Shown here one piece after another: positions 7,458 through 17,015 of a DNA stretch of 54,423 nt. Position 1 is the first letter of the stretch. Every line of letters begins with the position of its first letter. Position numbers and translations under genes: made by a program. This stretch comes from an uncultured Clostridia bacterium (GTDB lineage: Bacteria; Bacillota; Clostridia; Christensenellales; DTU072): positions 69,721 to 124,143 of the forward strand of contig CALVNL010000002.1 of NCBI GenBank assembly GCA_944349655.1, given 5' to 3'. The notes below the pieces were generated by a model. It was given only the letters and a program-made list of their open reading frames with translations, was not told the origin of the DNA and ran no database searches.

Positions 7458-8780
7458 CTAAAAGCCGAACGGTAATTTCCTTTTGCCGGAACTCATCTTT
7501 CTCATCAGATCCTTTGTCTGATTGAACTGATTGAGAAGTTTGTTTACGTCCTGCACGTTTGTTCCGCTTCCTGCGGCTATCCTTCTGCGCCTGCTTGCGT
7601 TCAGAATTTCCGGATGAGCTCTTTCCTTGGGCGTCATAGACTGGATTATGGCTTTAATCTTATCCAGTTGTTTTTCGTCCACGTTAAGATCCGCTCCTTT
7701 AAGTTTGCCTCCGAGACCGGGTATCAAGCCCACCATATCGGCAATGTTCCCCATCTTTTTCATACTGCCTATCTGTGACAGATAATCGTTGAGGTCGAAG
7801 GTGTTGTTCTTCATCTTCTTGGCGAGTTTTACCGCTTCCTCTTCGCTTATTGCCTGTTCGGCTTTTTCTATAAGGGTAAGAACGTCTCCCATGCCGAGAA
7901 TACGGGACGCCATTCTGTCGGGATAAAAAGGTTCGAGATCGGTAAGCTTTTCACCCACGCCGCAGAACTTGATGGGTTTGTTCATTATGGCTTTTATGCT
8001 CAACGCCGCGCCACCTCTGGTATCGCCGTCGAGTTTGGTGAGTATCACGCCTGTAAGTTCCAGCTGACGATTGAATTCCGACGCTACGTTCACGCTTTCC
8101 TGTCCGAGCATCGCGTCCACCACGAGGAGAATTTCCGTGGGTTTGATTTTTGCCTTGATATCCGAAAGTTCTTTCATCAGATTTTCGTCTATCTGTAAAC
8201 GCCCCGCCGTATCGAGTATCACGGTGTCGTATCCGTTCTTGACAGCGTAATCTACAGCTTCGGAAGCTATCTTGACAGGAGAAATCTGTCCCATTTCAAA
8301 AACCGGTACTTCGGCTTTCTGTCCCACCACCTGCAACTGTTTTATAGCTGCGGGACGATAAATGTCTCCTGCTGCAAGCAGAGGTTTCTTGCCTTGTTTT
8401 TTAAGGTATATGGCAAGTTTCCCGCACATAGTGGTCTTGCCAGCCCCCTGAAGTCCGCACATCATAATCACCGTAGGAGGCTTGTCCGCCACCTCCAGCT
8501 TGGAATGAGTGGACCCCATAAGACGAATAAGCTCTTCGTTTACTATTTTAACGACTTGCTGCGAAGCGTCCAACCCTTTCAGAATATTATCGCCGCACGC
8601 CTTTTCGCTGACTGCGTTTATAAATGCTTTGACCACCCCGAAATTTACGTCGGCTTCGAGTAACGCTATTCTTATTTCTCTCATAGCGTTTTTTATTTCG
8701 AGTTCGGTCAACGCACCCTTGTTTTTAAGTTTGGAAAAAGCGTGGTTTATCTTTTCGCTCAACGTTCCGAATAATGCCAT
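7458..8780 (-). CDS. ffh: Signal recognition particle protein Ffh (SRP54)
   Basis: Ffh is the GTPase of SRP that targets signal-sequence-bearing nascent chains to the membrane. Domains in order are the helical N domain (1-95), the G domain with G1 'GLQGAGKT' (about 109-116), 'DTAGR' (about 190-194) and 'TKLDGD' (about 248-253), and the methionine-rich M domain (about 325-440) with 'IGSMKKMGNIADMVGLIPG' and the SRP RNA-binding 'SRRRRIAAGSGT'. The 440-residue length is usual. The upstream neighbour ylxM is its standard partner in Firmicutes, six nt away. Confidence 0.98.
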   Translation of the reverse strand: MALFGTLSEKINHAFSKLKNKGALTELEIKNAMREIRIALLEADVNFGVVKAFINAVSEKACGDNILKGLDASQQVVKIVNEELIRLMGSTHSKLEVADKPPTVIMMCGLQGAGKTTMCGKLAIYLKKQGKKPLLAAGDIYRPAAIKQLQVVGQKAEVPVFEMGQISPVKIASEAVDYAVKNGYDTVILDTAGRLQIDENLMKELSDIKAKIKPTEILLVVDAMLGQESVNVASEFNRQLELTGVILTKLDGDTRGGAALSIKAIMNKPIKFCGVGEKLTDLEPFYPDRMASRILGMGDVLTLIEKAEQAISEEEAVKLAKKMKNNTFDLNDYLSQIGSMKKMGNIADMVGLIPGLGGKLKGADLNVDEKQLDKIKAIIQSMTPKERAHPEILNASRRRRIAAGSGTNVQDVNKLLNQFNQTKDLMRKMSSGKRKLPFGF

Positions 8781-8786
8781 ACCTTT

Positions 8787-9119
8787 CTAAATCTCCTTAA
8801 TCTCTTCCAGCAACGCTTCGAGGTCCTTTTTCAGTTCTTCCGCGGGCGTTTTGTCTGCCGTTTCGATAATATCGGATAATGCTTCCGCTATCTTCTGTAC
8901 TTTACCGATAAGACCGAGTTTCGCTTCCCAGGAAGCAAGTTTTGCCGTAGAACGAGCGAGTATGTCTCTGATAGCCTGTCGGGTGACGTTTTTAATTTCG
9001 CTGATTTCCGCTAAACTCATATCGCAGTCGTAATAAAGATGCATCAGTTCTTTCTGATGCTCGTTAAGCATACTTCCGTAATAAGCGTTAAGCAATCCCC
9101 CGTAAACTTTATCGGTCAT
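8787..9119 (-). CDS. ylxM: YlxM family (UPF0122) SRP-associated helix-turn-helix protein
   Basis: YlxM proteins carry a sigma-70 region-4-like helix-turn-helix and are encoded beside ffh; in some Gram-positives they modulate SRP. Visible motifs are 'NEHQKELMHLYYDCDMSLAEISEIKNVTRQAIRDILARSTAKL' (recognition-helix region), followed by a helical C-terminus. I place the start at 9119 (M-T-D-K-V-Y-G), not at the upstream ATG at 9155. A sigma-A -10 box ends one base before 9155, so transcription should begin inside the longer reading, and the 9119 ATG has AGGGAAAGAG just upstream and matches the family's usual N-terminus. The result is 110 residues. Confidence 0.92.
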   Translation of the reverse strand: MTDKVYGGLLNAYYGSMLNEHQKELMHLYYDCDMSLAEISEIKNVTRQAIRDILARSTAKLASWEAKLGLIGKVQKIAEALSDIIETADKTPAEELKKDLEALLEEIKEI

Positions 9120-9155
9120 CTCTTTCCCTGTAAAGTATTTTTGTTTTACAGCCAT

Positions 9156-9184
9156 ATTATTACATCCGTTTTCTTTTCTGTCAA
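9156..9184 (-). promoter_or_regulatory. Sigma-A promoter of the ylxM-ffh-rpsP operon
   Basis: TTGACA (9179-9184), a 17-nt spacer and AATAAT (9156-9161) lie on the minus strand. The predicted start of transcription near 9149 leaves a short leader of about 30 nt and fixes the ylxM start at 9119. Confidence 0.85.
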
Positions 9185-9227
9185 GCGTTTTCCCTGTTTT
9201 ATAAAAGGATTAAAATTTTCGTTTGTG

Positions 9228-9242
9228 AAATTATATAAATTT
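9228..9242. promoter_or_regulatory. AT-rich dyad upstream of the ribbon-helix-helix/clpB promoter
   Basis: AAATT-ATATA-AATTT is a 5-bp inverted repeat with a 5-nt centre that ends one base before the -35 box. Its position suits an operator or an UP-like element, but such AT-rich dyads can arise by chance. Confidence 0.3.
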
Positions 9243-9243
9243 A

Positions 9244-9272
9244 TTGACAAGTTTTGCGGTCGAGTATATAAT
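9244..9272 (+). promoter_or_regulatory. Perfect consensus sigma-A promoter for the ribbon-helix-helix/clpB operon
   Basis: TTGACA (9244-9249), a 17-nt spacer and TATAAT (9267-9272) match consensus at every position. Transcription would start near 9279, leaving a 28-nt leader with GGGAGG. A promoter this strong in front of a chaperone gene suggests it is held down by a repressor, but no CIRCE element or CtsR box is visible here. Confidence 0.9.
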
Positions 9273-9307
9273 ATAGGAGAAAAGAAAAAATTTAACGGGA
9301 GGAAAAA

Positions 9308-9958
9308 ATGCAGAAAAGTTTATATAGCCTGATACTTATGGACGACGTGGTGAGAGAAATAGATTCACTCGCGCGTATGCAGAACACGAATCGGAGCAAT
9401 CTTATCAATCAGATACTTGCCGATTACGTTTCCCTTACCACTCCCGAAAAACGTATCAACAATATTTTCAACTGTATCAACGGTTTACTCGAGGACAATA
9501 TTTTCAATTCGTACATCGAACCGCACGAAAGGACGATGAGTCTGAAAAGTTCGTTGAATTACAGATACAGACCCACTATAAAGTACGAAGTGGAACTCTA
9601 CCGCAGTTCTTCCGAAACTATCGGCGAACTGAAAATCATTTTCCGTACGCAATCGGCGGAACTTCTGATTAAACTTTCCGATTTCTTCGATTTATGGACG
9701 AGAATGGAGCATATCTATTTGAAAGACTATTTCGGAGCGGACGGCATACAATATTCTTTCGACAACGGAAAAATCACCAGAAGTTTACATCTGCCGCACG
9801 GAAAAGAGTATTCCAACGACGAGATAGCGAAAGCGATAAGCGATTATATCAGAATGTTTGACGATATTATAAAAGGATATCTTACCGGAGAGTACACTTC
9901 GGTTACGCAAATGGAAAACCGTTATCTGTCCTATCTCAACAATTCGATAATTCTCTAA
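9308..9958 (+). CDS. Ribbon-helix-helix DNA-binding protein of unknown family, upstream of clpB
   Basis: I do not recognise the full-length family of this 216-residue protein. Residues 2-42 read as a ribbon-helix-helix (CopG/MetJ/Arc type) domain: a short beta strand 'SLYSLILMD', helix 'DVVREIDSLARMQ', turn 'NTNRS' and helix 'NLINQILADYV'. The remaining 170 residues form a mixed alpha/beta region without a motif I can name, including 'RYRPTIKYEVELYRSSSE' and 'GELKIIFRTQSAELLIKLSDFFDLW', possibly for dimerisation or ligand sensing. The ribosome binding site is GGGAGG. It lies 15 nt ahead of clpB under a shared promoter, so a role as an autoregulated repressor of clpB is a reasonable inference. 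There is no sequence proof of the target. Confidence 0.8.
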   Translation: MQKSLYSLILMDDVVREIDSLARMQNTNRSNLINQILADYVSLTTPEKRINNIFNCINGLLEDNIFNSYIEPHERTMSLKSSLNYRYRPTIKYEVELYRSSSETIGELKIIFRTQSAELLIKLSDFFDLWTRMEHIYLKDYFGADGIQYSFDNGKITRSLHLPHGKEYSNDEIAKAISDYIRMFDDIIKGYLTGEYTSVTQMENRYLSYLNNSIIL

Positions 9959-9973
9959 AAGGAGGTAAAGATT

Positions 9974-12568
9974 ATGAATATGCAAAAACTTACCCAGAAA
10001 AGTCTGGAAGCGTTACAGAACGCGCAAAATATAGCTTTGGAAAATCAGAATTCGGAGATCACTCCGGAACACATAGCCTACAGTCTGGTGGACGACGATA
10101 CCGGACTTATCCGCTCGATACTGAAAAAATGCGGAGCAAATCCCGATAAAATCGCCTCCGCTTTGGAAAAAGCGATATACCGTATGCCTAAAGTCGGCGG
10201 TCCGGGAAGTACGGACAGAATATATGTATCCCCTCTTGCCGAAAGAGCGTTGAACGCTGCGGAAAAAAGCGCAAAAGACAATAAAGACGAATACGTCAGC
10301 GTAGAACACATTATGCTTGCAATTTACGACAAGTGTCCCGACGTAGCCAAAGTCTTTGCGGAAAACGGAGCCGATAAAAACAAGTTCGCCGAGGAACTCA
10401 AAAAAACCACCCACGGCAACAAAGTTACCAGCGACAATCCCGAAGCTACTTACGACGCTCTGTCGAAATACGGCAGCGACCTTACTCAGAGAGCGAGAGA
10501 CCAGAAACTCGACCCCGTTATAGGACGTGACGGCGAAATCAGAACGGTTATCCGTATCCTTTCCCGTAAAACCAAAAACAACCCCGTGCTTATCGGCGAA
10601 CCCGGCGTAGGCAAAACCGCTATTGCGGAAGGATTGGCTATTCGTATAGTACGAGGAGACGTTCCCGAAGGACTGAAAGAAAAAACCATCTTTTCCCTCG
10701 ATATGGGAGCGTTGATTGCGGGCGCAAAATTCAGAGGAGAATTCGAAGAAAGGCTGAAAGCCGTTCTTAACGAAGTAAAACAAAGCGAAGGAAAAATCAT
10801 ACTGTTCATCGACGAACTTCACACCATAGTCGGCGCGGGAAAAACCGACAGCGCCATGGACGCTGGCAACCTCCTCAAGCCTATGCTTGCAAGGGGCGAA
10901 CTCCATTGTATCGGTGCAACCACCTTGGACGAATATCGTAAATATATCGAAAAAGACGCCGCTTTGGAAAGACGTTTCCAGCCCGTCATGGTAAACGAAC
11001 CTACCGTCGAGGACACCATAAGCATATTGAGAGGTCTTAAGGAAAGATACGAACTTTTCCACGGAGTACAAATTCAGGACGCCGCTCTGGTGGCTGCCGC
11101 TACCCTCTCCAACCGTTATATAACCGACAGATTTCTTCCCGATAAAGCCATAGACCTCGTGGACGAAGCCTGCGCCCTTATCAGAACGGAAATCGACTCT
11201 ATGCCCACCGAAATGGACGAGACCAGTCGTAAAATAATGCAGTTGGAAATAGAAGAAATGGCGTTGAAAAAGGAAAAAGACGCTCTTAGCGCCGACCGTC
11301 TTGCGACCATACAGAAGGAACTGACCGAACTTAGGGAAAAATTCAATTCGATGAAAGCCCGTTGGGAAATCGAAAAGCAAGGTATCGACACCGTGCAGAG
11401 TATCAAACAGGAAATCGACAAGATAAATTCGGAAATCGAAATCGCTCAAAGGAATTTCGATTACGAAAAGGTGGCAAAACTCAGATTCGGTAAACTCCCC
11501 GAGCTGGAAAAACGTCTTAAAAAAGCGCAGGAACAACCCGAACAGAAATCCGAAAACAGTCTGCTCAGGGATAAAGTAACGGAGGAAGAAATTTCCAAAA
11601 TCGTCTCCCGCTGGACAGGTATTCCCGTTAGTAAACTCGTGGAAGGAGAACGGGAAAAGGTACTTAACCTGGAAAACATACTCCATAAGAGAGTCATCGG
11701 ACAAAACGAAGCGGTAACCTTGATAAGTCAGGCAATACTCCGCAGTCGGGCAGGTATCGCAGACCCCAACCGTCCTATAGGATCTTTTATGTTCCTCGGG
11801 CCTACGGGCGTAGGTAAAACCGAACTTGCCAAGGCGCTTGCCGAATGTCTGTTCGACGACGAACACAACATTATCCGTATCGATATGAGCGAATATATGG
11901 AAAAATTCAGCGTGTCCAGACTTATAGGCGCACCTCCGGGATACGTAGGTTACGACGAAGGCGGACAACTTACCGAAGCGGTACGCAGACGTCCCTACTC
12001 CGTGGTTTTGTTCGACGAAATCGAAAAAGCTCACCCCGACGTATTCAATATTCTGTTACAGGTACTGGACGACGGCAGAATAACCGACTCGCAAGGCAGA
12101 ACGGTGGATTTCAAGAATACAATAATCATAATGACCAGTAACCTCGGTTCGGCATATCTTCTCGAAGGTATCGACGAAAAAGGGGAAATCAAGGAAGAAG
12201 CCAGACAAGAAGTGGAAAACCTGCTTAAACAGAGCTTCCGACCCGAATTTTTGAACCGTCTGGACGAAATCGTATTCTTCAAGCCGCTGACCCAGGACGA
12301 CATAAAGAAAATAATCGATATTCTGACTGCGGGACTGGAAAAACGCCTCGCCGACAAACAACTGAAACTGGAAATAACCGACGTTGCCAAAAGCGCGATA
12401 GCCGTCAACAGTTACGACGCTCAATACGGAGCAAGACCGTTGAAACGCTATCTGCAAGCAAATATCGAAACCGCTATAGCGCAAAAAATCCTCTCCGACG
12501 AACTGAATGCCGGCGACACTCTTAAAGTGGATTACAAAGACGGAAAATTCTCCGTAACCAAAGAATAA
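9974..12568 (+). CDS. clpB: ATP-dependent disaggregase ClpB
   Basis: ClpB is the Hsp100 ring ATPase that, with DnaK, extracts proteins from aggregates in the cytosol. The 864 residues show the Clp N domain repeats (1-145), AAA-1 with Walker A 'GEPGVGKT' at 208-215 and '[12 protein letters not shown]', a long coiled-coil middle domain (about 400-525) that distinguishes ClpB from ClpC/ClpA, and AAA-2 with Walker A 'GPTGVGKT' near 608-616 and Walker B '[14 protein letters not shown]'. The C-terminus has '[13 protein letters not shown]'. A strong AGGAGG site precedes the ATG. It is co-transcribed with the ribbon-helix-helix protein. Its stop is two bases from the stop of convergent hemW, with no terminator between them. 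Confidence 0.98.
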   Translation: MNMQKLTQKSLEALQNAQNIALENQNSEITPEHIAYSLVDDDTGLIRSILKKCGANPDKIASALEKAIYRMPKVGGPGSTDRIYVSPLAERALNAAEKSAKDNKDEYVSVEHIMLAIYDKCPDVAKVFAENGADKNKFAEELKKTTHGNKVTSDNPEATYDALSKYGSDLTQRARDQKLDPVIGRDGEIRTVIRILSRKTKNNPVLIGEPGVGKTAIAEGLAIRIVRGDVPEGLKEKTIFSLDMGALIAGAKFRGEFEERLKAVLNEVKQSEGKIILFIDELHTIVGAGKTDSAMDAGNLLKPMLARGELHCIGATTLDEYRKYIEKDAALERRFQPVMVNEPTVEDTISILRGLKERYELFHGVQIQDAALVAAATLSNRYITDRFLPDKAIDLVDEACALIRTEIDSMPTEMDETSRKIMQLEIEEMALKKEKDALSADRLATIQKELTELREKFNSMKARWEIEKQGIDTVQSIKQEIDKINSEIEIAQRNFDYEKVAKLRFGKLPELEKRLKKAQEQPEQKSENSLLRDKVTEEEISKIVSRWTGIPVSKLVEGEREKVLNLENILHKRVIGQNEAVTLISQAILRSRAGIADPNRPIGSFMFLGPTGVGKTELAKALAECLFDDEHNIIRIDMSEYMEKFSVSRLIGAPPGYVGYDEGGQLTEAVRRRPYSVVLFDEIEKAHPDVFNILLQVLDDGRITDSQGRTVDFKNTIIIMTSNLGSAYLLEGIDEKGEIKEEARQEVENLLKQSFRPEFLNRLDEIVFFKPLTQDDIKKIIDILTAGLEKRLADKQLKLEITDVAKSAIAVNSYDAQYGARPLKRYLQANIETAIAQKILSDELNAGDTLKVDYKDGKFSVTKE

Positions 12569-12570
12569 CT

Positions 12571-13677
12571 CTAAATAAGTTCCAGAATAATACTGTTCTG
12601 AACCAATAAAAACTCCGGGCGGATACTGACCCTGTCGGAACTGACGGTCAGAAATCCGCTCAGTTTTTTTATAACGGAACCGAACCTTTCAAAAAAATCT
12701 TCGGAAAACCTGCGGTTGTATTCGGCTACGTCTATCCCGTCTCTGGTACGCAATGCAAGCATAATAAATTCAGATTTCTCTTCTTCCAAAGAAAAATATC
12801 TTTCGCTTATCTGTCCCGACAGTCCCGAATGAGCCCCGCCGACATAGGCCTTGACGTCGGACGGGTTGTAATATCTTTCCCCGTTGACGTAAGAATGAGC
12901 CCCCGGACCGAAACCTAAATAATCTTTCATCTTCCAATAAGCGAAATTATGAACGGACTCGCATCCGAGTTTTGAAAAATTGCTTACTTCGTAGCGATAG
13001 AAACCGTTTTTCAGGCAAACGTCGTAAATTGTCTTATATTGTTCCAAAACTTCTATTTCTGTTGCTATGGATACTTTTTTCTGCGAAACCGCTTTACTGA
13101 GAGGGGTTCCCTCTTCCAAACTGAGCATATAAGACGACAGATGGGTGCAGCGCGGTAAAATCCTGTCGAGGTCTGACGACACGTCCTGCTCGGAATCCGC
13201 TCCTATTATTAAATCCGCCGAAACGTTTCCGAATACTTCCATTCCTTTTTCCAGCACCTTCAACGCCGTCTCCGCTTTATGCAATCTGCCGAGTTTCTTA
13301 AGTATTCTGTCGTCGGTGCTTTGCACACCCACGCTAAGGCGATTGACGCCGGCTTTTTTATAGCCGTCCAAATCTTCGGCGGAATTAGGATTGACTTCTA
13401 TTGTTACTTCCTTGAAATCGGTGCAATAATATTTCGTTACGGCGTCGATAATTCTCCCCACCGTGGATGCACCGAGAAGAGACGGAGTCCCTCCGCCAAA
13501 ATATAAAGTAAGAATTTTTTTATCGAGATTGTCGCTTGCGTTCAGGCGAATTTCTTTAAGCAATTCCTCCACGTAGGCGTTGAGGAGAGTTTCTTCTTTT
13601 TTTACCGAATAAAAGTCGCAATAGCGACATTTCCTCTCACAAAACGGTACGTGTATATATATACCCGCGTCTTTCAT
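12571..13677 (-). CDS. hemW: Radical SAM protein HemW, heme chaperone-like (oxygen-independent coproporphyrinogen oxidase family)
   Basis: The start '[24 protein letters not shown]' gives the CxxxCxxC cluster (C13, C17, C20) that binds a [4Fe-4S] cluster and SAM; phenylalanine follows where true HemN has a fourth cysteine, so HemW (heme-transfer chaperone) is the better name. '[11 protein letters not shown]', '[10 protein letters not shown]', '[19 protein letters not shown]' and '[17 protein letters not shown]' are standard. The 368-residue length is normal. It overlaps lepA by four bases (ATGA), a conserved pair in Firmicutes. Confidence 0.94.
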   Translation of the reverse strand: MKDAGIYIHVPFCERKCRYCDFYSVKKEETLLNAYVEELLKEIRLNASDNLDKKILTLYFGGGTPSLLGASTVGRIIDAVTKYYCTDFKEVTIEVNPNSAEDLDGYKKAGVNRLSVGVQSTDDRILKKLGRLHKAETALKVLEKGMEVFGNVSADLIIGADSEQDVSSDLDRILPRCTHLSSYMLSLEEGTPLSKAVSQKKVSIATEIEVLEQYKTIYDVCLKNGFYRYEVSNFSKLGCESVHNFAYWKMKDYLGFGPGAHSYVNGERYYNPSDVKAYVGGAHSGLSGQISERYFSLEEEKSEFIMLALRTRDGIDVAEYNRRFSEDFFERFGSVIKKLSGFLTVSSDRVSIRPEFLLVQNSIILELI

Positions 13678-15479
13678 TTGTTGTCGAATTTCAGTATGGT
13701 CATAAACGCTTCGCTCGGAATTTGTACCGAACCTACCTGACGCATACGTTTTTTACCTTCTTTTTGTTTCTCAAGCAACTTTTTCTTTCGGGTAATATCT
13801 CCTCCGTAACACTTTGCAAGCACGTCCTTACGCAAAGCCTTTACCGTTTCCCTTGCGATAACTTTATTACCTATGGCCGCCTGAACGGGAATTTCGAACA
13901 GCTGGCGCGGAATTACCTCTTTAAGTTTTTCGGCTATAGTCCTGCCGCGCGCATATGCTTTGTCCCTGTGAACTATAAGACTTAATGCGTCGCACACTTC
14001 TCCGTTAAGAAGAATATCGAGTTTTATAAGATCGTCTGCGTTATACCCGTCGAATTCGTAATCGAGACTTGCATACCCTCTCGTCCTGCTTTTGAGATTA
14101 TCGAAGAAGTCGTAAACTATTTCGCTTAAGGGTATTCTGTATTCTATCCTTACTCTGGAAGAGTCGATATAGCTCAAATCCACAAATACTCCGCGTTTTT
14201 CCTGGCACAGTTCCATTATCGGACCGACATAGTCGGGCGGCGTGAATATAAAAGCCTTTACTATGGGTTCTTCTATCTTTTCGATTTCAGAAACGGACGG
14301 AAGGTGAGACGGATTATCTACCGTAAGGACTTCGCCGTCGGTTTTGGTGACGAGATACGACACGCTCGGGGCGGTAGTTATCAAATCGAGGTCGAATTCC
14401 CTTTCCAGTCTCTCTTCTATGATTTCCATATGGAGAAGTCCCAAGAATCCGCAACGGAACCCGAAACCTAAAGCGGTAGAAGTTTCGGCTTCGAAAATCA
14501 AAGACGCGTCGTTAAGGTTGAGTTTTTCCAAAGCGTCTCGTAAATCGTTATATTTACTTCCGTCAGCCGGATAAATACCCGCAAAAACCATCGGATTGAC
14601 TTTTTTATAGCCTTTAAGGGGTTCCTTGGCGGGGTTTACCGCATTGGTCACGGTATCGCCTACCGACGTATCCTTTACGTTCTTTATGCTTGCGGCAAGA
14701 TAACCTACGTCTCCTGCTTTCAATACCTTTACGGGTTCCATTTCCGGCGAAAAAACACCGACTTCGGTTACTTCGAACTCCTTACCGTTGCTCATAAACC
14801 TTATCCTGTCGCCTGCGGAAAGTGAACCTTCCTTTATTCTGATATTGCAGATAGCTCCTTTGTAATTATCGTACATACTGTCGAAAATCAACGCTTTCAA
14901 GGGAGCGTTTTCGTCGCCGTCAGGCGCAGGTAAACGTTCGATTACCGCTTCTATTACCTTATCTATATTCAATCCTTCCTTTGCGCTCACTAAAGGTGCG
15001 TCGGAAGCGTCCAGTCCTATTACGTCCTCTATTTCTTTTTTTACTTCGTCGGGACGGGCGGAAGGTAAATCTATTTTGTTTATAACGGGTATTATTTCCA
15101 GATCGTTATCGAGAGCAAGATAAACATTGGTCAAAGTCTGCGCTTCGATTCCTTGTGAAGCGTCCACTATAAGTATAGCTCCCTCGCAAGCCGCCAAAGA
15201 GCGACTGACCTCATAAGTAAAATCCACGTGCCCGGGAGTATCTATAAGATTGAGAGTATATTCTTCGCCTTTATATTCGTAAAACATTCTCACAGGCGTA
15301 AGTTTAATGGTGATACCCCTTTCTCTCTCGATATCCATAGAGTCCAGCATCTGGTCTTTCAATTCTCTTTTGCTTACCTGCCCGGTAAGCTCGATTATTC
15401 TGTCGGCTAACGTGCTTTTCCCGTGGTCGATGTGCGCCACTATGCAGAAATTTCTGATATGCTTCTGTCTGTCGTTCAT
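13674..15479 (-). CDS. lepA: Elongation factor 4 (LepA), ribosome back-translocating GTPase
   Basis: EF4 binds ribosomes and promotes back-translocation or initiation fidelity under stress. The G domain has 'AHIDHGKST' (15-23), 'RERGITIK', 'DTPGHVDF' (80-87) and '[13 protein letters not shown]' (134 on). Domain II follows, then the EF4-specific '[19 protein letters not shown]'-like stretch (here [10 protein letters not shown]) and the unique C-terminal domain ending '[33 protein letters not shown]'. The 601-residue length is exact for the family. The start has a CGGAG site, and the promoter lies about 35 nt upstream. Confidence 0.98.
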   Translation of the reverse strand: MNDRQKHIRNFCIVAHIDHGKSTLADRIIELTGQVSKRELKDQMLDSMDIERERGITIKLTPVRMFYEYKGEEYTLNLIDTPGHVDFTYEVSRSLAACEGAILIVDASQGIEAQTLTNVYLALDNDLEIIPVINKIDLPSARPDEVKKEIEDVIGLDASDAPLVSAKEGLNIDKVIEAVIERLPAPDGDENAPLKALIFDSMYDNYKGAICNIRIKEGSLSAGDRIRFMSNGKEFEVTEVGVFSPEMEPVKVLKAGDVGYLAASIKNVKDTSVGDTVTNAVNPAKEPLKGYKKVNPMVFAGIYPADGSKYNDLRDALEKLNLNDASLIFEAETSTALGFGFRCGFLGLLHMEIIEERLEREFDLDLITTAPSVSYLVTKTDGEVLTVDNPSHLPSVSEIEKIEEPIVKAFIFTPPDYVGPIMELCQEKRGVFVDLSYIDSSRVRIEYRIPLSEIVYDFFDNLKSRTRGYASLDYEFDGYNADDLIKLDILLNGEVCDALSLIVHRDKAYARGRTIAEKLKEVIPRQLFEIPVQAAIGNKVIARETVKALRKDVLAKCYGGDITRKKKLLEKQKEGKKRMRQVGSVQIPSEAFMTILKFDNK

Positions 15480-15510
15480 ATTACTCCGATTTTATCTATG
15501 ATTACTTTCA

Positions 15511-15539
15511 ATTATATAAAATAAAGTAAAAATAATCAA
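15511..15539 (-). promoter_or_regulatory. Sigma-A promoter of lepA-hemW
   Basis: The minus strand carries TTGATT (15534-15539), a 17-nt spacer and TATAAT (15511-15516), giving a leader of about 25 nt before the lepA ATG. Confidence 0.75.
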
Positions 15540-15551
15540 ATATTTTTTAAT

Positions 15552-15565
15552 AAGGGTATTCCCTT
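15552..15565. promoter_or_regulatory. Small dyad upstream of the LUD protein gene
   Basis: AAGGG-TATT-CCCTT is a perfect 5-bp inverted repeat with a 4-nt centre. It lies between the divergent lepA promoter and the AT-rich region with overlapping TATAAT hexamers (15577-15587) that probably serves the LUD gene. No good -35 box is seen for that gene, so an activator or repressor site is possible. Confidence 0.3.
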
Positions 15566-15617
15566 TATATTAAATTTATAATATAATATATATGTTATTT
15601 AATTTAGGGAGCTTAAA

Positions 15618-16217
15618 ATGGATATTCAAAAAATTGCCAAAAATTTTGCCTCGAGAGGTTTTTTATTCAATTATTTCGAAACGGTAGAAGAAGCTAACGA
15701 ATACATCGCGTCCCTTATTCCCGAAAACGCCACCGTGGGTTTCGGCGGAAGCGTTACTGTGAAAGAAATGAACCTTACCGACGCGCTTAATGGCAGAACT
15801 TTATTGCACAGAGATCTGGTTAAAGACGTCGAGCCTGCCATCTTAATGGACAAAATGCATTACGCCGACTGGTACGTTTCCAGCGCAAACGCTCTTTGCG
15901 TAACGGGAGATATCGTTAATATCGACGGTAGAGGAAACCGTGTGGGCGAAATAGTCAACGGACCGAAAAATATATTGATAGTATGCGGAGTGAACAAAAT
16001 CACCGAAGATATAGCTTCGGGGATTGAACGCACCCGCAACGTCGCTTCTCCCCCTAACTGCGTGCGTCTTAACAAAAAAACGCCCTGCGCCGTAACCGGT
16101 AAATGCAGCTATTGCAACAGCCCTGACACTATTTGCCGTGCGACCGTCATACTGCACCATCCGACTACGGGAAAACAGGTCCATATCGTACTCGTCAATA
16201 AAAAATTAGGATATTAA
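15618..16217 (+). CDS. LUD-domain protein (LutC/YkgG-like, DUF162)
   Basis: This 199-residue protein is a stand-alone LUD domain, related to the LutC subunit of lactate utilisation. The core 'NATVGFGGSVTVKEMNL', 'MHYADWYVSSANALCVTGDIVNIDGRGNRVGEIVNGPKNILIVCGVNKI' is diagnostic. The C-terminal part has 'PPNCVRLNKKTPCAVTGKCSYCNSPDTICRATVILH', a cysteine-rich stretch (five or six cysteines) that could hold a metal or Fe-S cluster. No LutA or LutB partners are nearby, so lactate oxidation cannot be claimed. It is followed 21 nt later by a glycerophosphodiesterase gene in the same orientation. Confidence 0.9.
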   Translation: MDIQKIAKNFASRGFLFNYFETVEEANEYIASLIPENATVGFGGSVTVKEMNLTDALNGRTLLHRDLVKDVEPAILMDKMHYADWYVSSANALCVTGDIVNIDGRGNRVGEIVNGPKNILIVCGVNKITEDIASGIERTRNVASPPNCVRLNKKTPCAVTGKCSYCNSPDTICRATVILHHPTTGKQVHIVLVNKKLGY

Positions 16218-16238
16218 AACACTCAGGAGGTAAGTAAA

Positions 16239-16958
16239 ATGTGGTTATATGACAGACCTATTGCTCACAGAGGTCTTCACGACAATGCAAACACCGAAAA
16301 CTCTATGGGAGCTTTCCGTAATGCTATCGAGAAAGGATATAATATCGAAACCGACGTACATATCCTTAAAAGCGGCGAAGTGGTAATATTTCACGATTTT
16401 ACGTTAAAAAGAGTCTGCGGCAAAAACGTTAAAATAACCGATCTTACCCTCGACGATATCAAAGGGAACGATTATCTTCTCCCTAACGGCGAACACATTC
16501 CTCTTCTTTCCGAACTTTTGGAAATTGCCGAAGGAAAAACGGGAATTTTGTTGGAAATAAAAATAAACGGTTTTAATTACGACGTGGAAAAAGCCGTTCT
16601 GGAACTTATTAAAGGAAAGGAAGATTTCATCGCAGTTCAAGCCTTCAACCCTTGGACTATCGCCTGGTTCCGTCAGCACGCCCCCGAATTTACCTTAGGT
16701 ATTTTAAGCGACGGCATTATTTTACCCGTAGATAAAATGATGATGAAAAAAATGCGTCCCGATTTCATCGCCTACAACATTAAATCCATAGGTAAATGCA
16801 CGATAAAATATATTAAGAAGAAAAATCTCAAAACCTTGGTCTGGACCGTTCGTAAAGAAGAATTGTTCGATAAAGCCGTATCCATCAACGTAGATAATAT
16901 TATTTTCGAACACCTCGACCCCTATAAATACGGATACCACTTGCCTTCAGAAAACTGA
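16239..16958 (+). CDS. Glycerophosphodiester phosphodiesterase family protein
   Basis: GDPD enzymes cleave deacylated phospholipid head groups to sn-glycerol-3-phosphate and an alcohol. Catalytic and metal-binding residues are in place: H10 and R11 ('AHRG'), E20, 'ETD' at 37-39, and H52 in 'IFHDF'. The 239-residue length is that of the cytosolic UgpQ-like group, and no signal peptide is present. GGAGG precedes the ATG. It lies in a short operon with the LUD protein and a small membrane peptide. Confidence 0.93.
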   Translation: MWLYDRPIAHRGLHDNANTENSMGAFRNAIEKGYNIETDVHILKSGEVVIFHDFTLKRVCGKNVKITDLTLDDIKGNDYLLPNGEHIPLLSELLEIAEGKTGILLEIKINGFNYDVEKAVLELIKGKEDFIAVQAFNPWTIAWFRQHAPEFTLGILSDGIILPVDKMMMKKMRPDFIAYNIKSIGKCTIKYIKKKNLKTLVWTVRKEELFDKAVSINVDNIIFEHLDPYKYGYHLPSEN

Positions 16959-16961
16959 CAT

Positions 16962-16994
16962 TATTTACCTTTAAGTAAAAGCGTGTATTTACCT
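16962..16994 (+). repeat. Direct repeat before the 35-residue peptide gene
   Basis: TATTTACCT occurs at 16962-16970 and again at 16986-16994, a centre-to-centre spacing of 24 nt. The first copy also lies in the partial palindrome TTTAC-CTTTAA-GTAAA. It may be a regulatory site for the small gene, or chance in AT-rich DNA. Confidence 0.3.
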
Positions 16995-17015
16995 ATACTA
17001 CTTGCGGAGGACAAT

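Noticed and set aside
9155-9307. CIRCE or CtsR operator for clpB
   Set aside because: No CIRCE inverted repeat and no CtsR heptad repeats are present in the intergenic region.
10013-12034. A 673-codon open frame antisense to clpB
   Set aside because: It lies wholly inside clpB on the other strand, has no ribosome binding site, and its product is F/R/V-rich nonsense typical of codon-usage shadows.
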